Source: Alkalinema sp. FACHB-956
Lineage (GTDB): Bacteria; Cyanobacteriota; Cyanobacteriia; Leptolyngbyales; Leptolyngbyaceae
DNA: 64,000 nt
Assembly (NCBI RefSeq): GCF_014697025.1
Contig: NZ_JACJRC010000001.1
Span: forward strand, 434,001-498,000
Direction: 5' to 3'
The position numbers were made by a program, and so were the translations under genes. This document shows positions 43,558 through 52,202 of the stretch, piece after piece (the first letter of the stretch is position 1; each line of letters opens with the position of its first letter). The notes beneath the pieces are model-generated. The model was not told where the DNA came from. It made no database searches and worked only from the letters and a program-made list of their open reading frames with translations.

Positions 43558-44322
43558 TCACCAGCGGCGCAACTGGGCAGCCGGTGTAAAAAATTGTTGG
43601 GTGATGCCTGCCAGAAGACCCAGGAGGGTGATCAGTGTGGCAAGCAGGGTCATGAAGAGAATCAGGAGTTGATAGGCTCCAGCTTGCAGGGGATCGAAGC
43701 CAGCGAGTAAGGTGCCTCCCATAAAACTTGGCAGGATTGCCAGCCCCGCGATCGTCAGAGCGTTCAGGGTGGGCAACAGTCCGGCTCGAATCGCGGCTTG
43801 GCGGTAGGGGGCAATGGCGATCGTGGGGCTGGCTCCGAGGCTGAGGTGGGTTTCAATTTCCTGGGTGTTGTGGCTGAGGCTGTGGATGAACTGCTCTCCG
43901 GCGATCGCGGCTCCGTTCATGGCGTTGGCAAAGACCAGTCCCGACAGCGGTAGCAAAACGCGCGGCTCGTACCAAGGGGTGGACTGCACCACAAAGGTGA
44001 ACACATAGCCCAGGGTGACGCTACTGCCCAGGAAGAGTGAACCGAGGGTGATGGGCAAGAGGTAGGGGATCCGTTGGCTGAGTTGTTTTTGGGTGACGAT
44101 CGCGGCAACAAGCAGGAGCGCCAAGACCGCAATGAGGGTTAAAACCGGATCGCGCACGATAAAAATCGTTGCCAGAATATAACTAAATACGATCATTTGC
44201 AGGATCGATCGCCCCGCAGCCACCACCACACTCCCGAGCAGATCCAACCGTTGCCAAGCAGCGAGAATTAGGGTTAGGACAATTAACCCCAGCGCAAAGA
44301 TCAACTGTGTAGGCGTATCCAC
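43558..44322 (-). CDS. FetB/UPF0014-family ABC transporter permease
   Basis: A 254-residue permease with about six to seven membrane helices. It matches the UPF0014 family, whose E. coli member FetB exports iron with the ATPase FetA. Family features are HLSLGASPTIAIAPYRQAAIRAGLLPTL (coupling region) and the LPSFMGGTLLAGFDPLQAGAYQLLI stretch near residues 190-225. The start is a GTG at 44322. No ATPase gene is adjacent, so the partner must be elsewhere. The VWA gene lies 59 bp upstream on the same strand. Confidence 0.88.
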   Translation of the reverse strand: MDTPTQLIFALGLIVLTLILAAWQRLDLLGSVVVAAGRSILQMIVFSYILATIFIVRDPVLTLIAVLALLLVAAIVTQKQLSQRIPYLLPITLGSLFLGSSVTLGYVFTFVVQSTPWYEPRVLLPLSGLVFANAMNGAAIAGEQFIHSLSHNTQEIETHLSLGASPTIAIAPYRQAAIRAGLLPTLNALTIAGLAILPSFMGGTLLAGFDPLQAGAYQLLILFMTLLATLITLLGLLAGITQQFFTPAAQLRRW

Positions 44323-44381
44323 TGCAATTCCTACCAGACAAGCCCTGTTATTATCCCCTAAAAGCTAAGAGGCTGCAGGAA

Positions 44382-45620
44382 TCATCCCTGGAGGACAGTT
44401 TTGGAGGCGATGCGGGTTTGTTTGCGATCGCGTTCGGAAAGGGTTTCACCGGATTGCAAGCGGGTAGCGGTTTCCTGGAGCACCGTGGCTCCCGCCCGAT
44501 CGCCCATTTGCAAGGCAGTATTGGCAGCGGTTTGCAGCATCGTGGCCGCTCCGGTTTTGTCCCCCTGTTGCAGCTTGTTTTCGGCGATTTGGGTTTGGCG
44601 ATATTTGGCCAGGGCCAGGATGTGGGTTTGGACAGCGGGGTTGGGCTGGGGGGTGTAGGTGGGGACGGCTTGCAGGGTGATGGGGGAGATATCGGAGGCG
44701 GTGGTGGTGCCCGTCAGGGGGTTGTCGTAGCGGACTTGGACTTGGGCGACGGTGTGGCTACCCTCCGGAAGCTGATCGAAATAGAGGTTGGCCAGTACCA
44801 CGCGGGGCGCATCGACTAGGAGATCTCCCAACCGGGCGATCGCGATGTCGCCTTCCATCGTCACCGGCAGTTCGATCGTCTCCGGAGCCACCTGAGCGAG
44901 GGGTTTCAGTTCGGCAAGGCGGGTGTTGGGGGCCAATTTCAGCATCAGGTGGGCGTTGGTCAAGCCGACGGATTGCGCCCGGTTCAGCAGGCGATCGAAT
45001 TCCGTCACGGCTAGTTCCGGCGCAGCGATGTAGGCCAAGGCCCCAATGCCTGCATCAGCAATTTGTTCGAGAATATCCTGATTCCAGTTATCGCCGAAGC
45101 CCAAAGCATTAATTGTCAGGCCGTAGCCCGTGGCCACGTGGGCCAGTTTGAGGCAGCGATCGTTGTTGCCATGTTCGTTTTCGCCGTCGGTCAGCAGGAA
45201 AATTTGCGAGACCGTGCCCTGTTTGCCCTTAGCGCATTCTTCGATGCCGAGTTTTAAGCCTTCGTCGATGTTGGTGCCGCCGGTGGCGGTGAGGGCATCC
45301 AGTTGGGATTGAATGTCAGCGGGCTGGTTAACGGTTTGGTTTGCCACGAGGACGTGGGCTTCGTGGTTGAAGGCGATGATGGTGATGCGATCGCCGGGGG
45401 TGAGTTTTTCGATCAGCCCTTTGGCCGCCTGTTTAACGGTGTCCAGGGATTTACCCCGCATGGAACCGCTGTGATCCAGGATGAGACAGAGGTTGAGAGG
45501 AACCTCTCGGCTGCTGGGTTCCGGCATCGCAAAAACGGAGATGGCCGCTTGGCGTTGGCTGTTGGCTTGGGTTACGTCCAGTTGGACGTCGCTGAGGGCA
45601 ATTTCTAGACCAACTTTCAT
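44382..45620 (-). CDS. VWA-domain protein
   Basis: 412 residues with a von Willebrand A domain at about residues 40-215. The MIDAS metal site is complete: DHSGS (Asp49, Ser51, Ser53), the Thr of TGGTNI and the Asp of LTDGEN. The rest is a beta-rich domain (about 225-320) and helical C-terminus. There is no signal peptide or membrane helix, so it is cytosolic, unlike many VWA proteins. Members often act with MoxR-type ATPases or serine/threonine kinases; none is adjacent. Its partner is unknown. Confidence 0.9.
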   Translation of the reverse strand: MKVGLEIALSDVQLDVTQANSQRQAAISVFAMPEPSSREVPLNLCLILDHSGSMRGKSLDTVKQAAKGLIEKLTPGDRITIIAFNHEAHVLVANQTVNQPADIQSQLDALTATGGTNIDEGLKLGIEECAKGKQGTVSQIFLLTDGENEHGNNDRCLKLAHVATGYGLTINALGFGDNWNQDILEQIADAGIGALAYIAAPELAVTEFDRLLNRAQSVGLTNAHLMLKLAPNTRLAELKPLAQVAPETIELPVTMEGDIAIARLGDLLVDAPRVVLANLYFDQLPEGSHTVAQVQVRYDNPLTGTTTASDISPITLQAVPTYTPQPNPAVQTHILALAKYRQTQIAENKLQQGDKTGAATMLQTAANTALQMGDRAGATVLQETATRLQSGETLSERDRKQTRIASKTVLQG

Positions 45621-45755
45621 AGAAAAATCCTTGGGAACCGGGTGAGGCTGAGCGATCGAAAAATCTGTTCAATGGAACGATCGTTGGATGGAGCGATCGT
45701 GGTTTACCCAAGTCTACGCATCCAACTGAGCGTTTTCCAGAAACGGGAGCCTTCC

Positions 45756-47561
45756 CTACTCAATCCGCAAATTTTCCGGCATCCGCAGGTAAATCCCACG
45801 GGGATCATTGAGCGATCGCAGGGTATTAAACTCGGTCTGTAACTTCTTAAATTCTTCGGTAAACGGATCATTGCCCTGGGGCTGAGCTTCTATCTGGGCA
45901 CCAAACAAACTCCGCAGCACCCGTTCTTCAAAGCTAGTGGGTTCAGGGTATTCCTCTACCTGCCAGTTATCGCCTAATTTTGCCCGATTGGCCGCTTCTT
46001 TAATTGCCGCTTCCAATCCCCCTAACTCATCCACCAAACCAATTTTTTTCGCTTCGGCCCCCGACCAAACTCGGCCTTGGGCAATTTCCGCCACCTTGGC
46101 TTTGTCGAGCTTGCGGGATTCCGCTACCTTAGTGAGAAACTGATCGTAAATTTGGCCAATAATGCGTTGAACGATCGTAATTTCCTCCTGGGTTTTCGGG
46201 CGGGAAATGGTTGCTCCATCGGCAAATTTGCCTGTTTTGACGACATCCCAGGTAATGCCATTATCGTTGGCCAGTTTTTGAATATTGGGCAACAGTCCAA
46301 ACACCCCGATCGACCCGGTAATCGTCGTCGGTTCTGCAAAAATCCGATCGCCATAGGTGGCAATCCAATAGCCCCCCGAAGCCGCCACACTGCCCATGGA
46401 GACAATGACGGGTTTAACCTTGCGAGTGACAATCACTTCCCGCTGAATGATATCGGAGGCCGTGGCACTTCCACCGGGACTATTAATGCGTAGGACAACG
46501 GCTTTTACATCCTTGTCCTGTCGCAGTCTGCGCAGCGTTCTCGCAAAACTATCGCCCCCAATCTGTCCGACATCTCCTGAACCGTTAACAATTTCACCTT
46601 CGGCATAGACCACAGCGATTTGATTTTCTGAAACTTTTTCGACGCGATCGCTGATGGCTTCAGCATAGTTCCGCAGGGAAATACCTCGAAAGGATTTCGT
46701 TTCGTCTTCTTCACCCGTTAGCTTTTTCAACTCATCCAACACTTCATCGGCATAGACCACGCGATCGACCAATTTGGCTTGCTTGGCATCTGCTGCGGTC
46801 AAAATGCCCTTGGTATCCGAGAGCTTTTGCAAAACATTGGGATCTAAATTGCGCGCCTTGCCGGTTGCGGTTAAAAATTCGCCCCAAATGTCATTTAACA
46901 GTTTGGTGGTTTGTTCTTTGCTGGGATTACTGCTCCGTTGGCGCAAAAACGGTTCCACCGCCGACTTATATTTCCCCCGCCAGATCGCCTGCACGCCCAC
47001 CCCAAATTTCTGTAAAGCCTGGGAAAAGAACATTGTCTGGGAACTCAGACCGTTCATTTCCACTACCCCCATGGGATTGACCGCAATATTGTCTGCCACC
47101 GACGCGAGGTAATATTCCTTCTCGCCCCATTCCACGTCGTAGGCGTAGATCTTCTTCCCGGATGCTTTAAATCGTTGCAGGGCTTCGCGGACTTCCTTGA
47201 GGGTGGCATAGCCGGAGCCATTGCGGCTGGAGGAATCGCGGGCGGTCAGGTACAGGGCCAGAATGCGATCGTCCTTAGCGGCTTGATCGATCGTGGTTAA
47301 TACCGTGCGCAGGGTGACTGTGCTCTGAAGGTTGCCAGCAACGGTATCATTCACTACTTCCTGAGGACTCCGTTCCGGTTGGGAATCCGTAATCGGCTGC
47401 GCCAAGTCCATGACCAACACGGTTTTATCTTTGACCTGCGGGCCGGTGCTGCGAGAACTCGCCAGCCCCATGATGAGAAAGAGCAGGCCACCGAGGCTGA
47501 CACCGGAGAAAATCAACAGCCCTACAAGAGTGGCCAGGGTGGTCTTAAGGAAGTCGCGCAT
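45756..47561 (-). CDS. sppA: Signal peptide peptidase SppA, long (67K) type
   Basis: A membrane-bound serine protease that degrades cleaved signal peptides; the cyanobacterial SppA1 type is also linked to light acclimation. It is 601 residues from the ATG at 47561; the longer frame would need a TTG. An N-terminal anchor is at about residues 8-30. Two S49 domains are present: the first contains GEKEYYLASVAD with the likely general-base Lys, the second SVAASGGYWIATYGDRIFA with the nucleophile Ser. It is of normal size for the double-domain form. Confidence 0.93.
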   Translation of the reverse strand: MRDFLKTTLATLVGLLIFSGVSLGGLLFLIMGLASSRSTGPQVKDKTVLVMDLAQPITDSQPERSPQEVVNDTVAGNLQSTVTLRTVLTTIDQAAKDDRILALYLTARDSSSRNGSGYATLKEVREALQRFKASGKKIYAYDVEWGEKEYYLASVADNIAVNPMGVVEMNGLSSQTMFFSQALQKFGVGVQAIWRGKYKSAVEPFLRQRSSNPSKEQTTKLLNDIWGEFLTATGKARNLDPNVLQKLSDTKGILTAADAKQAKLVDRVVYADEVLDELKKLTGEEDETKSFRGISLRNYAEAISDRVEKVSENQIAVVYAEGEIVNGSGDVGQIGGDSFARTLRRLRQDKDVKAVVLRINSPGGSATASDIIQREVIVTRKVKPVIVSMGSVAASGGYWIATYGDRIFAEPTTITGSIGVFGLLPNIQKLANDNGITWDVVKTGKFADGATISRPKTQEEITIVQRIIGQIYDQFLTKVAESRKLDKAKVAEIAQGRVWSGAEAKKIGLVDELGGLEAAIKEAANRAKLGDNWQVEEYPEPTSFEERVLRSLFGAQIEAQPQGNDPFTEEFKKLQTEFNTLRSLNDPRGIYLRMPENLRIE

Positions 47562-47953
47562 AGAAGAACCGAAGAAATGGGACGACAGGAGCAATCACGA
47601 CGATCGGTCAAAGGTTGAAAGGTTGGACTTCCTGCTAGGCCCAAATTCGCCAACAAGATTTGCCAACAAGATTTGCCAACAAGATTCGCTAACCCGATCG
47701 CTGATCTTGCAATGTACTTGTCTTCTCTATGCTAATCAGGAGAACCCGGATTCGGTTAACAATTTATGGACGGTGGCCAGTAAATCAGGGGGAGGAGGTT
47801 GGTTCTGCGATCGCGCTGATCTGAAATCGAGCTGAGGGGCATCGTAGCCCGATCGTCTCGGTAGACTGCATCGTCCCGGCATACCATCAGCCAAGATCCC
47901 GTAAGCTGGTAAAGTATCGATGTTTTGAAGATTAGTCAACCATTAGTAAACCT
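47562..47953. other. Divergent intergenic region sppA / ispF
   Basis: 392 bp. A 13-bp tandem repeat lies at about 47651-47690. A 67-codon minus-strand ORF (47736-47939) has no recognisable homology or ribosome site and is not called. Nothing else is seen. Confidence 0.45.
47651..47690. repeat. 13-bp tandem repeat, 3 copies
   Basis: CAACAAGATTTGC at about 47651-47663 and 47664-47676, and a variant (CAACAAGATTCGC) after. A 13-bp unit would break frame, and it is in non-coding DNA. Confidence 0.85.
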
Positions 47954-48430
47954 ATGGCAATTCGAATTGGCAACGGCTATGACCTACACTGCCTCGTAGA
48001 AGGGCGGGACTTGATTCTAGGCGGAATTAAAATCGATCATTCCAAAGGTTTACTGGGGCATAGTGATGCGGATGTCCTGACCCACGCCATTATGGACGCG
48101 ATGCTGGGTGCCCTCAGTTTGGGGGATATTGGCCACTACTTTCCGCCGACCGATCCGCAATGGAAAGGTGCAGATAGCCTCAAGCTTTTGGAACAGGTTC
48201 ATCAACTGATTCTCGATCGGGGTTGGCGGATTGGGAACCTGGATTCGGTGGTGATCGCAGAACGGCCCAAGCTCAAACCCCACATTCCTGCAATGCGCGA
48301 TCGCCTAGCAGAAGTGCTCAACATCGATCCCGATTTAATTGGCATCAAAGCGACGACTAATGAGAAACAGGACGCGGTAGGACGGGAGGACGCAATCATC
48401 GCCTATGCGGTGGTGTTGCTTGAAAAATAG
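47954..48430 (+). CDS. ispF: 2-C-methyl-D-erythritol 2,4-cyclodiphosphate synthase
   Basis: The fifth step of the non-mevalonate (MEP) isoprenoid pathway; forms MEcPP from CDP-ME 2-phosphate. It is a homotrimer. Zinc ligands include Asp10 and His12 (GNGYDLH) and the His of [18 protein letters not shown]. The C-terminal [15 protein letters not shown] is the family signature. It is 158 residues long, normal. It supplies precursors for carotenoids, phytyl chains and plastoquinone. Confidence 0.98.
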   Translation: MAIRIGNGYDLHCLVEGRDLILGGIKIDHSKGLLGHSDADVLTHAIMDAMLGALSLGDIGHYFPPTDPQWKGADSLKLLEQVHQLILDRGWRIGNLDSVVIAERPKLKPHIPAMRDRLAEVLNIDPDLIGIKATTNEKQDAVGREDAIIAYAVVLLEK

Positions 48431-48484
48431 CGGGTGTCGAGAATGCAGGAATCGGGCCGCTGAATGCAGGCTCATTTCTGCCTC

Positions 48485-49573
48485 TCAAGCTTTCTGCTTC
48501 TCAAGCTTGCGGCTGACCTGGGACATACTGAAACAGACCATCCAGTAGATGAAGCCAATAAATAAATACACTTCCGTTTGTCGATCGCTAAAGTCTGGTT
48601 GGGACAGAATTGTGCGAGAAATTCCCGTTAGTTCAAACATCGAAAACAATCCTAGTAACGACGTATCTTTGAATAGAGAAATAAACTGTCCCACAATGGC
48701 AGGGGTAGAAATGCGTAACGATTGGGGCAATATGATTAAAGTCAATGTTTGAATCGTATTGAGTCCGAGAGCTTTGGCCGCTTCGGTCTGTCCTTTGGGA
48801 ATCGCCTGGAGACCCGATCGCACATTTTCCGCCAGATAGGCCGCGTTAAACAGCATCAGTCCTGCGATCGCCCGCACCACCCGATCGAGGCGAATTTCAT
48901 CGGGCAGCAGCAACGGCAGCATCACCTGCGCCATAAATAAAATCCCGATTAGCGGTAAGCCCCGCACCAGTTCGATGTAACCCGTACAAACCCAACGCAC
49001 GATCGGCAAGGTAGACTGTCGGCCTAGGGCCAGCAAGATACTGAACGGAAACGCTAGTAAGATACTGACTGCGGCAGTCAAGAGCGTCAGAAACAAGCCG
49101 CCCCATAAACTTGTGCGGACAAACTTCAGCCCTAAGCCGCCATTGGCCAAGTAGGCGATCGCGCAGAAAGCGATCGGAAGCAGGGCATAGAATACTAACT
49201 GAATGCGCTTCTTGACCCGTTGGGATTGCACCCGTTGGGATTGCACAGATTGCATAAATTGGGGCACAGTCCAGAGCGCAGTCATTCCGACAAATACGCC
49301 CAATACAGCCCACAGCCGCCACACCTGATTTACCGGATAGCGCCCCACGAAAAATAAGCGCAGATTTGCCGTAATCACCGTCCATTGGGCCTGTGCCAGC
49401 CAACTCCAAAACCCATAGCCCACCCAGACTAAAAACGCAAGGCATAGCAGGGTCAAGAGGCTATTCAACGTTGTGTTAAACAGATTCTTCTGTAACCATT
49501 GTGGAATCTGTTGTAGCGTTTGTTGTCTCGTCTGTGCTTTTGGAGGAGTCGGAGGCTGGGAATTCTGCATCAT
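48485..49573 (-). CDS. Polar amino-acid ABC transporter permease (NatH/BztC type)
   Basis: 362 residues, the larger of two adjacent permeases. The C-terminal half holds the binding-protein-dependent permease domain with the EAA loop (EAAKALGLNTIQTLTLIILPQSLR region, about residues 275-300) that docks the ATPase. Extra N-terminal helices (about 30-140) are typical of the BztC/NatH class. The N-terminus is Gln/Pro-rich. It forms an operon-like pair with the next gene, 76 bp apart. The solute-binding protein and ATPase genes are not here. Confidence 0.92.
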   Translation of the reverse strand: MMQNSQPPTPPKAQTRQQTLQQIPQWLQKNLFNTTLNSLLTLLCLAFLVWVGYGFWSWLAQAQWTVITANLRLFFVGRYPVNQVWRLWAVLGVFVGMTALWTVPQFMQSVQSQRVQSQRVKKRIQLVFYALLPIAFCAIAYLANGGLGLKFVRTSLWGGLFLTLLTAAVSILLAFPFSILLALGRQSTLPIVRWVCTGYIELVRGLPLIGILFMAQVMLPLLLPDEIRLDRVVRAIAGLMLFNAAYLAENVRSGLQAIPKGQTEAAKALGLNTIQTLTLIILPQSLRISTPAIVGQFISLFKDTSLLGLFSMFELTGISRTILSQPDFSDRQTEVYLFIGFIYWMVCFSMSQVSRKLEKQKA

Positions 49574-49649
49574 CGTAACTCTAATGGATTATTGCAAGCG
49601 ATCGGTCAAAGATGGATTCCAACAAGTGACAGTGCTCAGGAGTTCCCAG

Positions 49650-50627
49650 TTACCGTTCCACAAGCTGGACACGCCGATTGAATTGATTGAGCACCCAGGC
49701 GATCAATAAGCTGAGGGAAAGATAGGTCAGGGAAATCAGAATCATCACTTCCACGGCACGCCCCGTTTGGTTAAATGTGGTAGACGAGACCGCATACAGA
49801 TCGGGATAGCCCACGGCGATCGCTAAACTGGAATTCTTCGCTAGGTTCAAATATTGGTTGGCCAGGGACGGAATCATAGATCGGAGTGCCTGAGGCAGAA
49901 TGATGAACCGCAACGTTTGACCCGGCAATAACCCCAGCGATCGGGCTGCTTCCCACTGCCCCTTGGGAACGGATTGAATTCCCCCCCGCACAATCTCGGC
50001 AATAAACGTTCCGGTGTACAGCGTCAGCCCCGTGAGCAGCGCCGAGAATTCCGGAGAGAGTGGCAACCCCAACAGATTAATGCCCCCTTTGCTGAACTGG
50101 ATCAGGCCAAAGGAGACCACCTGATCCGACTTGGTCAAACTGGTGAAGACAAAGTACCAGAACAGCAGTTGCAATAACAGCGGCATATTGCGCAGCGTTT
50201 CCACATAGACCTTAGCCAGTTGTCGCAGCAGCCAGTTATTGGACAACCGCGCCACGCCCGCCACAAACCCCACTAACGTCGCGATCGCAATCCCACTCAC
50301 AATCACCCGCAGAGAGTTGAGAAAGCCAACAAACATCGCCATGGCGTAGCGATCGCTGGGTTGGTAGGCGATCGGCGTTTCGCCAATACTAAACCCCGCC
50401 TGTGATTCTAGGAATTTGAACCCCAGCCGAATTCCCAGTCGTTTGAGGTTGTGATCGAGGTTGTAGCCTAAATAACTTAATGCTGCAACGACGAAGAGAA
50501 CGACGATCGCCTGCCAAAAGAATTGCCAGAACTTTGCCTGTCGCCACCAGCGAGTCTTTGGCCGCGAGGGTGGCCCCAGGGATGGGTCTGTCTGTCGTTG
50601 ATTTGGATTTCGGCCAGTGGAACTCAT
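49650..50627 (-). CDS. Polar amino-acid ABC transporter permease (NatG/BztB type)
   Basis: 325 residues from the ATG at 50627 (GGAAG upstream); an ATG seven codons earlier is possible. It has one N-terminal helix (about 35-55) and then a BPD-permease domain with the EAA loop WEAARSLGLLPGQTLRFIILPQALR region near 240-265. It is paired with the NatH-type gene downstream. Together they would form the membrane core of a neutral/acidic amino-acid importer of the cyanobacterial Nat-I type, with BgtA-like ATPase and NatF-like binding protein coded elsewhere. Confidence 0.92.
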   Translation of the reverse strand: MSSTGRNPNQRQTDPSLGPPSRPKTRWWRQAKFWQFFWQAIVVLFVVAALSYLGYNLDHNLKRLGIRLGFKFLESQAGFSIGETPIAYQPSDRYAMAMFVGFLNSLRVIVSGIAIATLVGFVAGVARLSNNWLLRQLAKVYVETLRNMPLLLQLLFWYFVFTSLTKSDQVVSFGLIQFSKGGINLLGLPLSPEFSALLTGLTLYTGTFIAEIVRGGIQSVPKGQWEAARSLGLLPGQTLRFIILPQALRSMIPSLANQYLNLAKNSSLAIAVGYPDLYAVSSTTFNQTGRAVEVMILISLTYLSLSLLIAWVLNQFNRRVQLVER

Positions 50628-50773
50628 AGATCTTCCGTGATGCGCCATTCATCTATTATCCAGCAGAGAATCCTATACTGGAAAGCACGCCAAAAAGATC
50701 TTCCCTCGTTGGATGACGCGATCGGGGCTGCGTTCCTAGCCTAGTCCCGTTCCCCCGTTGCATAAACCGCTGG

Positions 50774-51985
50774 ATGTCCCTCAGTACGTCTCTCAATATG
50801 TCCCTCAGCCTTTGCATGATTGTCAAAAACGAAGCAGCCAATCTTCCCCGCTGCTTGGATAGTGTGAAAGATGTGGTTGATGAAATGATCGTGCTGGATA
50901 CGGGGTCAACGGATCAGACGATCGCGATCGCCCAATCCTACGGCGCAAAGGTCTACGAATTTACCTGGTGTGATGATTTTTCTGCGGCTCGCAATGCTGC
51001 GCTGCCCTATGTGACCGGAGAATGGGTTCTAGTTCTGGATGCCGATGAAGTTTTGCTCCCCGCGATCGTGCCAGCCTTAACAACCGCCATCCAAAATTCC
51101 AAGGCTTTAGTCATCAACCTCGTGCGCCAAGAAGTCGGAGCCCCCCAAGCTCCCTATTCCCTCGTCTCGCGCCTCTTTCGGAAACACCCTGCTATCTACT
51201 TTCAGCGGCCTTACCACGCCATGATTGACGACAGTGTGGAGACGCTATTACAGCAGGAATCCCACTGGGAAATTATTAACTTACCAGACATCGCCATTTG
51301 GCATGATGGCTATCAACCGGAAATGATTGCTGCACGGGATAAATGGAAGAAAGCTCGCACCACTATGGAAGGCTTCTTAGCCCAGCATCCCAACGATCCC
51401 TACGTCTGTAGCAAATTAGGTGCGTTGTATATTCAAATGGGAGAAACAACACGGGGAATTGAACTTTTACAACGAGGTTTGCAAGCAGAAACGATCGATG
51501 TATCAACTCGGTACGAATTGCATTATCATCTTGGTTCTGTCTACCAAGAATTACAGGAACCCTTACAAGCTGATGAACAGTATCAGCAAGCCATGCAGCA
51601 GCCAATCCTGCCGATGCTCAAACTCGGTGCGCTGCATAACTGGGCTGCTTTGCGGCAAACCCATGGGGATTTGGAAACTGCAAAGTTACTCTACGAACAG
51701 GCCTTAGCGATCGCCCCCGATTTCACGATCGCCCATTACAACCTAGGTATGACGCTGAGGGCATTGGGCGATTTGGCAGGGGCGATCGGGCATTATCAAA
51801 CGGCCATCCAACTGCAACCAGACTACGCCGATGCCTATCAAAACCTGGGGGTGGTCTTGCTGAAAATTGGCGATGGGGCTGGGAGCCGTGCAGCCTTTCA
51901 GCAAGCGATCGCCCTCCATCAACAACAAGGGTCTCCAGAAGCTCAGCGACTTCAGCAGTCATTAAGAGATCTGGGAATGTTATAG
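50774..51985 (+). CDS. Family 2 glycosyltransferase with C-terminal TPR repeats
   Basis: 403 residues. The N-terminal GT2 domain (about 8-230) opens SLCMIVKNEAANLPRCLDSV and has the sugar-nucleotide DxD-type motif VLDADEVLLP near residue 92. After about 200 come at least four TPR units, the last two reading APDFTIAHYNLGMTLRALGD and QPDYADAYQNLGVVLLKIGD. No membrane helix. Typical of cytosolic glycosyltransferases acting on glycans or proteins; the acceptor is unknown. The start may be the ATG at 50774 or the one 24 bp later. Confidence 0.9.
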   Translation: MSLSTSLNMSLSLCMIVKNEAANLPRCLDSVKDVVDEMIVLDTGSTDQTIAIAQSYGAKVYEFTWCDDFSAARNAALPYVTGEWVLVLDADEVLLPAIVPALTTAIQNSKALVINLVRQEVGAPQAPYSLVSRLFRKHPAIYFQRPYHAMIDDSVETLLQQESHWEIINLPDIAIWHDGYQPEMIAARDKWKKARTTMEGFLAQHPNDPYVCSKLGALYIQMGETTRGIELLQRGLQAETIDVSTRYELHYHLGSVYQELQEPLQADEQYQQAMQQPILPMLKLGALHNWAALRQTHGDLETAKLLYEQALAIAPDFTIAHYNLGMTLRALGDLAGAIGHYQTAIQLQPDYADAYQNLGVVLLKIGDGAGSRAAFQQAIALHQQQGSPEAQRLQQSLRDLGML

Positions 51986-52202
51986 AAAATGCTCCGTAAA
52001 TCTATTGAGGCAATAATTGCCAACCCCGTAGATTTACTGATTTAAGGTGAATTGAACGTCAAGAAGGCGATCGTAATATCGCTAAATATTCGGGAATTGT
52101 TAGCCTAATGGTGGAATGTTGGTGCACGAAGGGAATTCTGGAACCATACATAGATGTCTTTCGGTATCGTTCCCGCGCTCCCTCTATCTAGGCTAAGGTT
52201 TT

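Noticed and set aside
47736-47939. 67-codon minus-strand ORF between sppA and ispF
   Set aside because: No ribosome site, no family resemblance and Pro-rich composition typical of random frames in this GC-balanced DNA.
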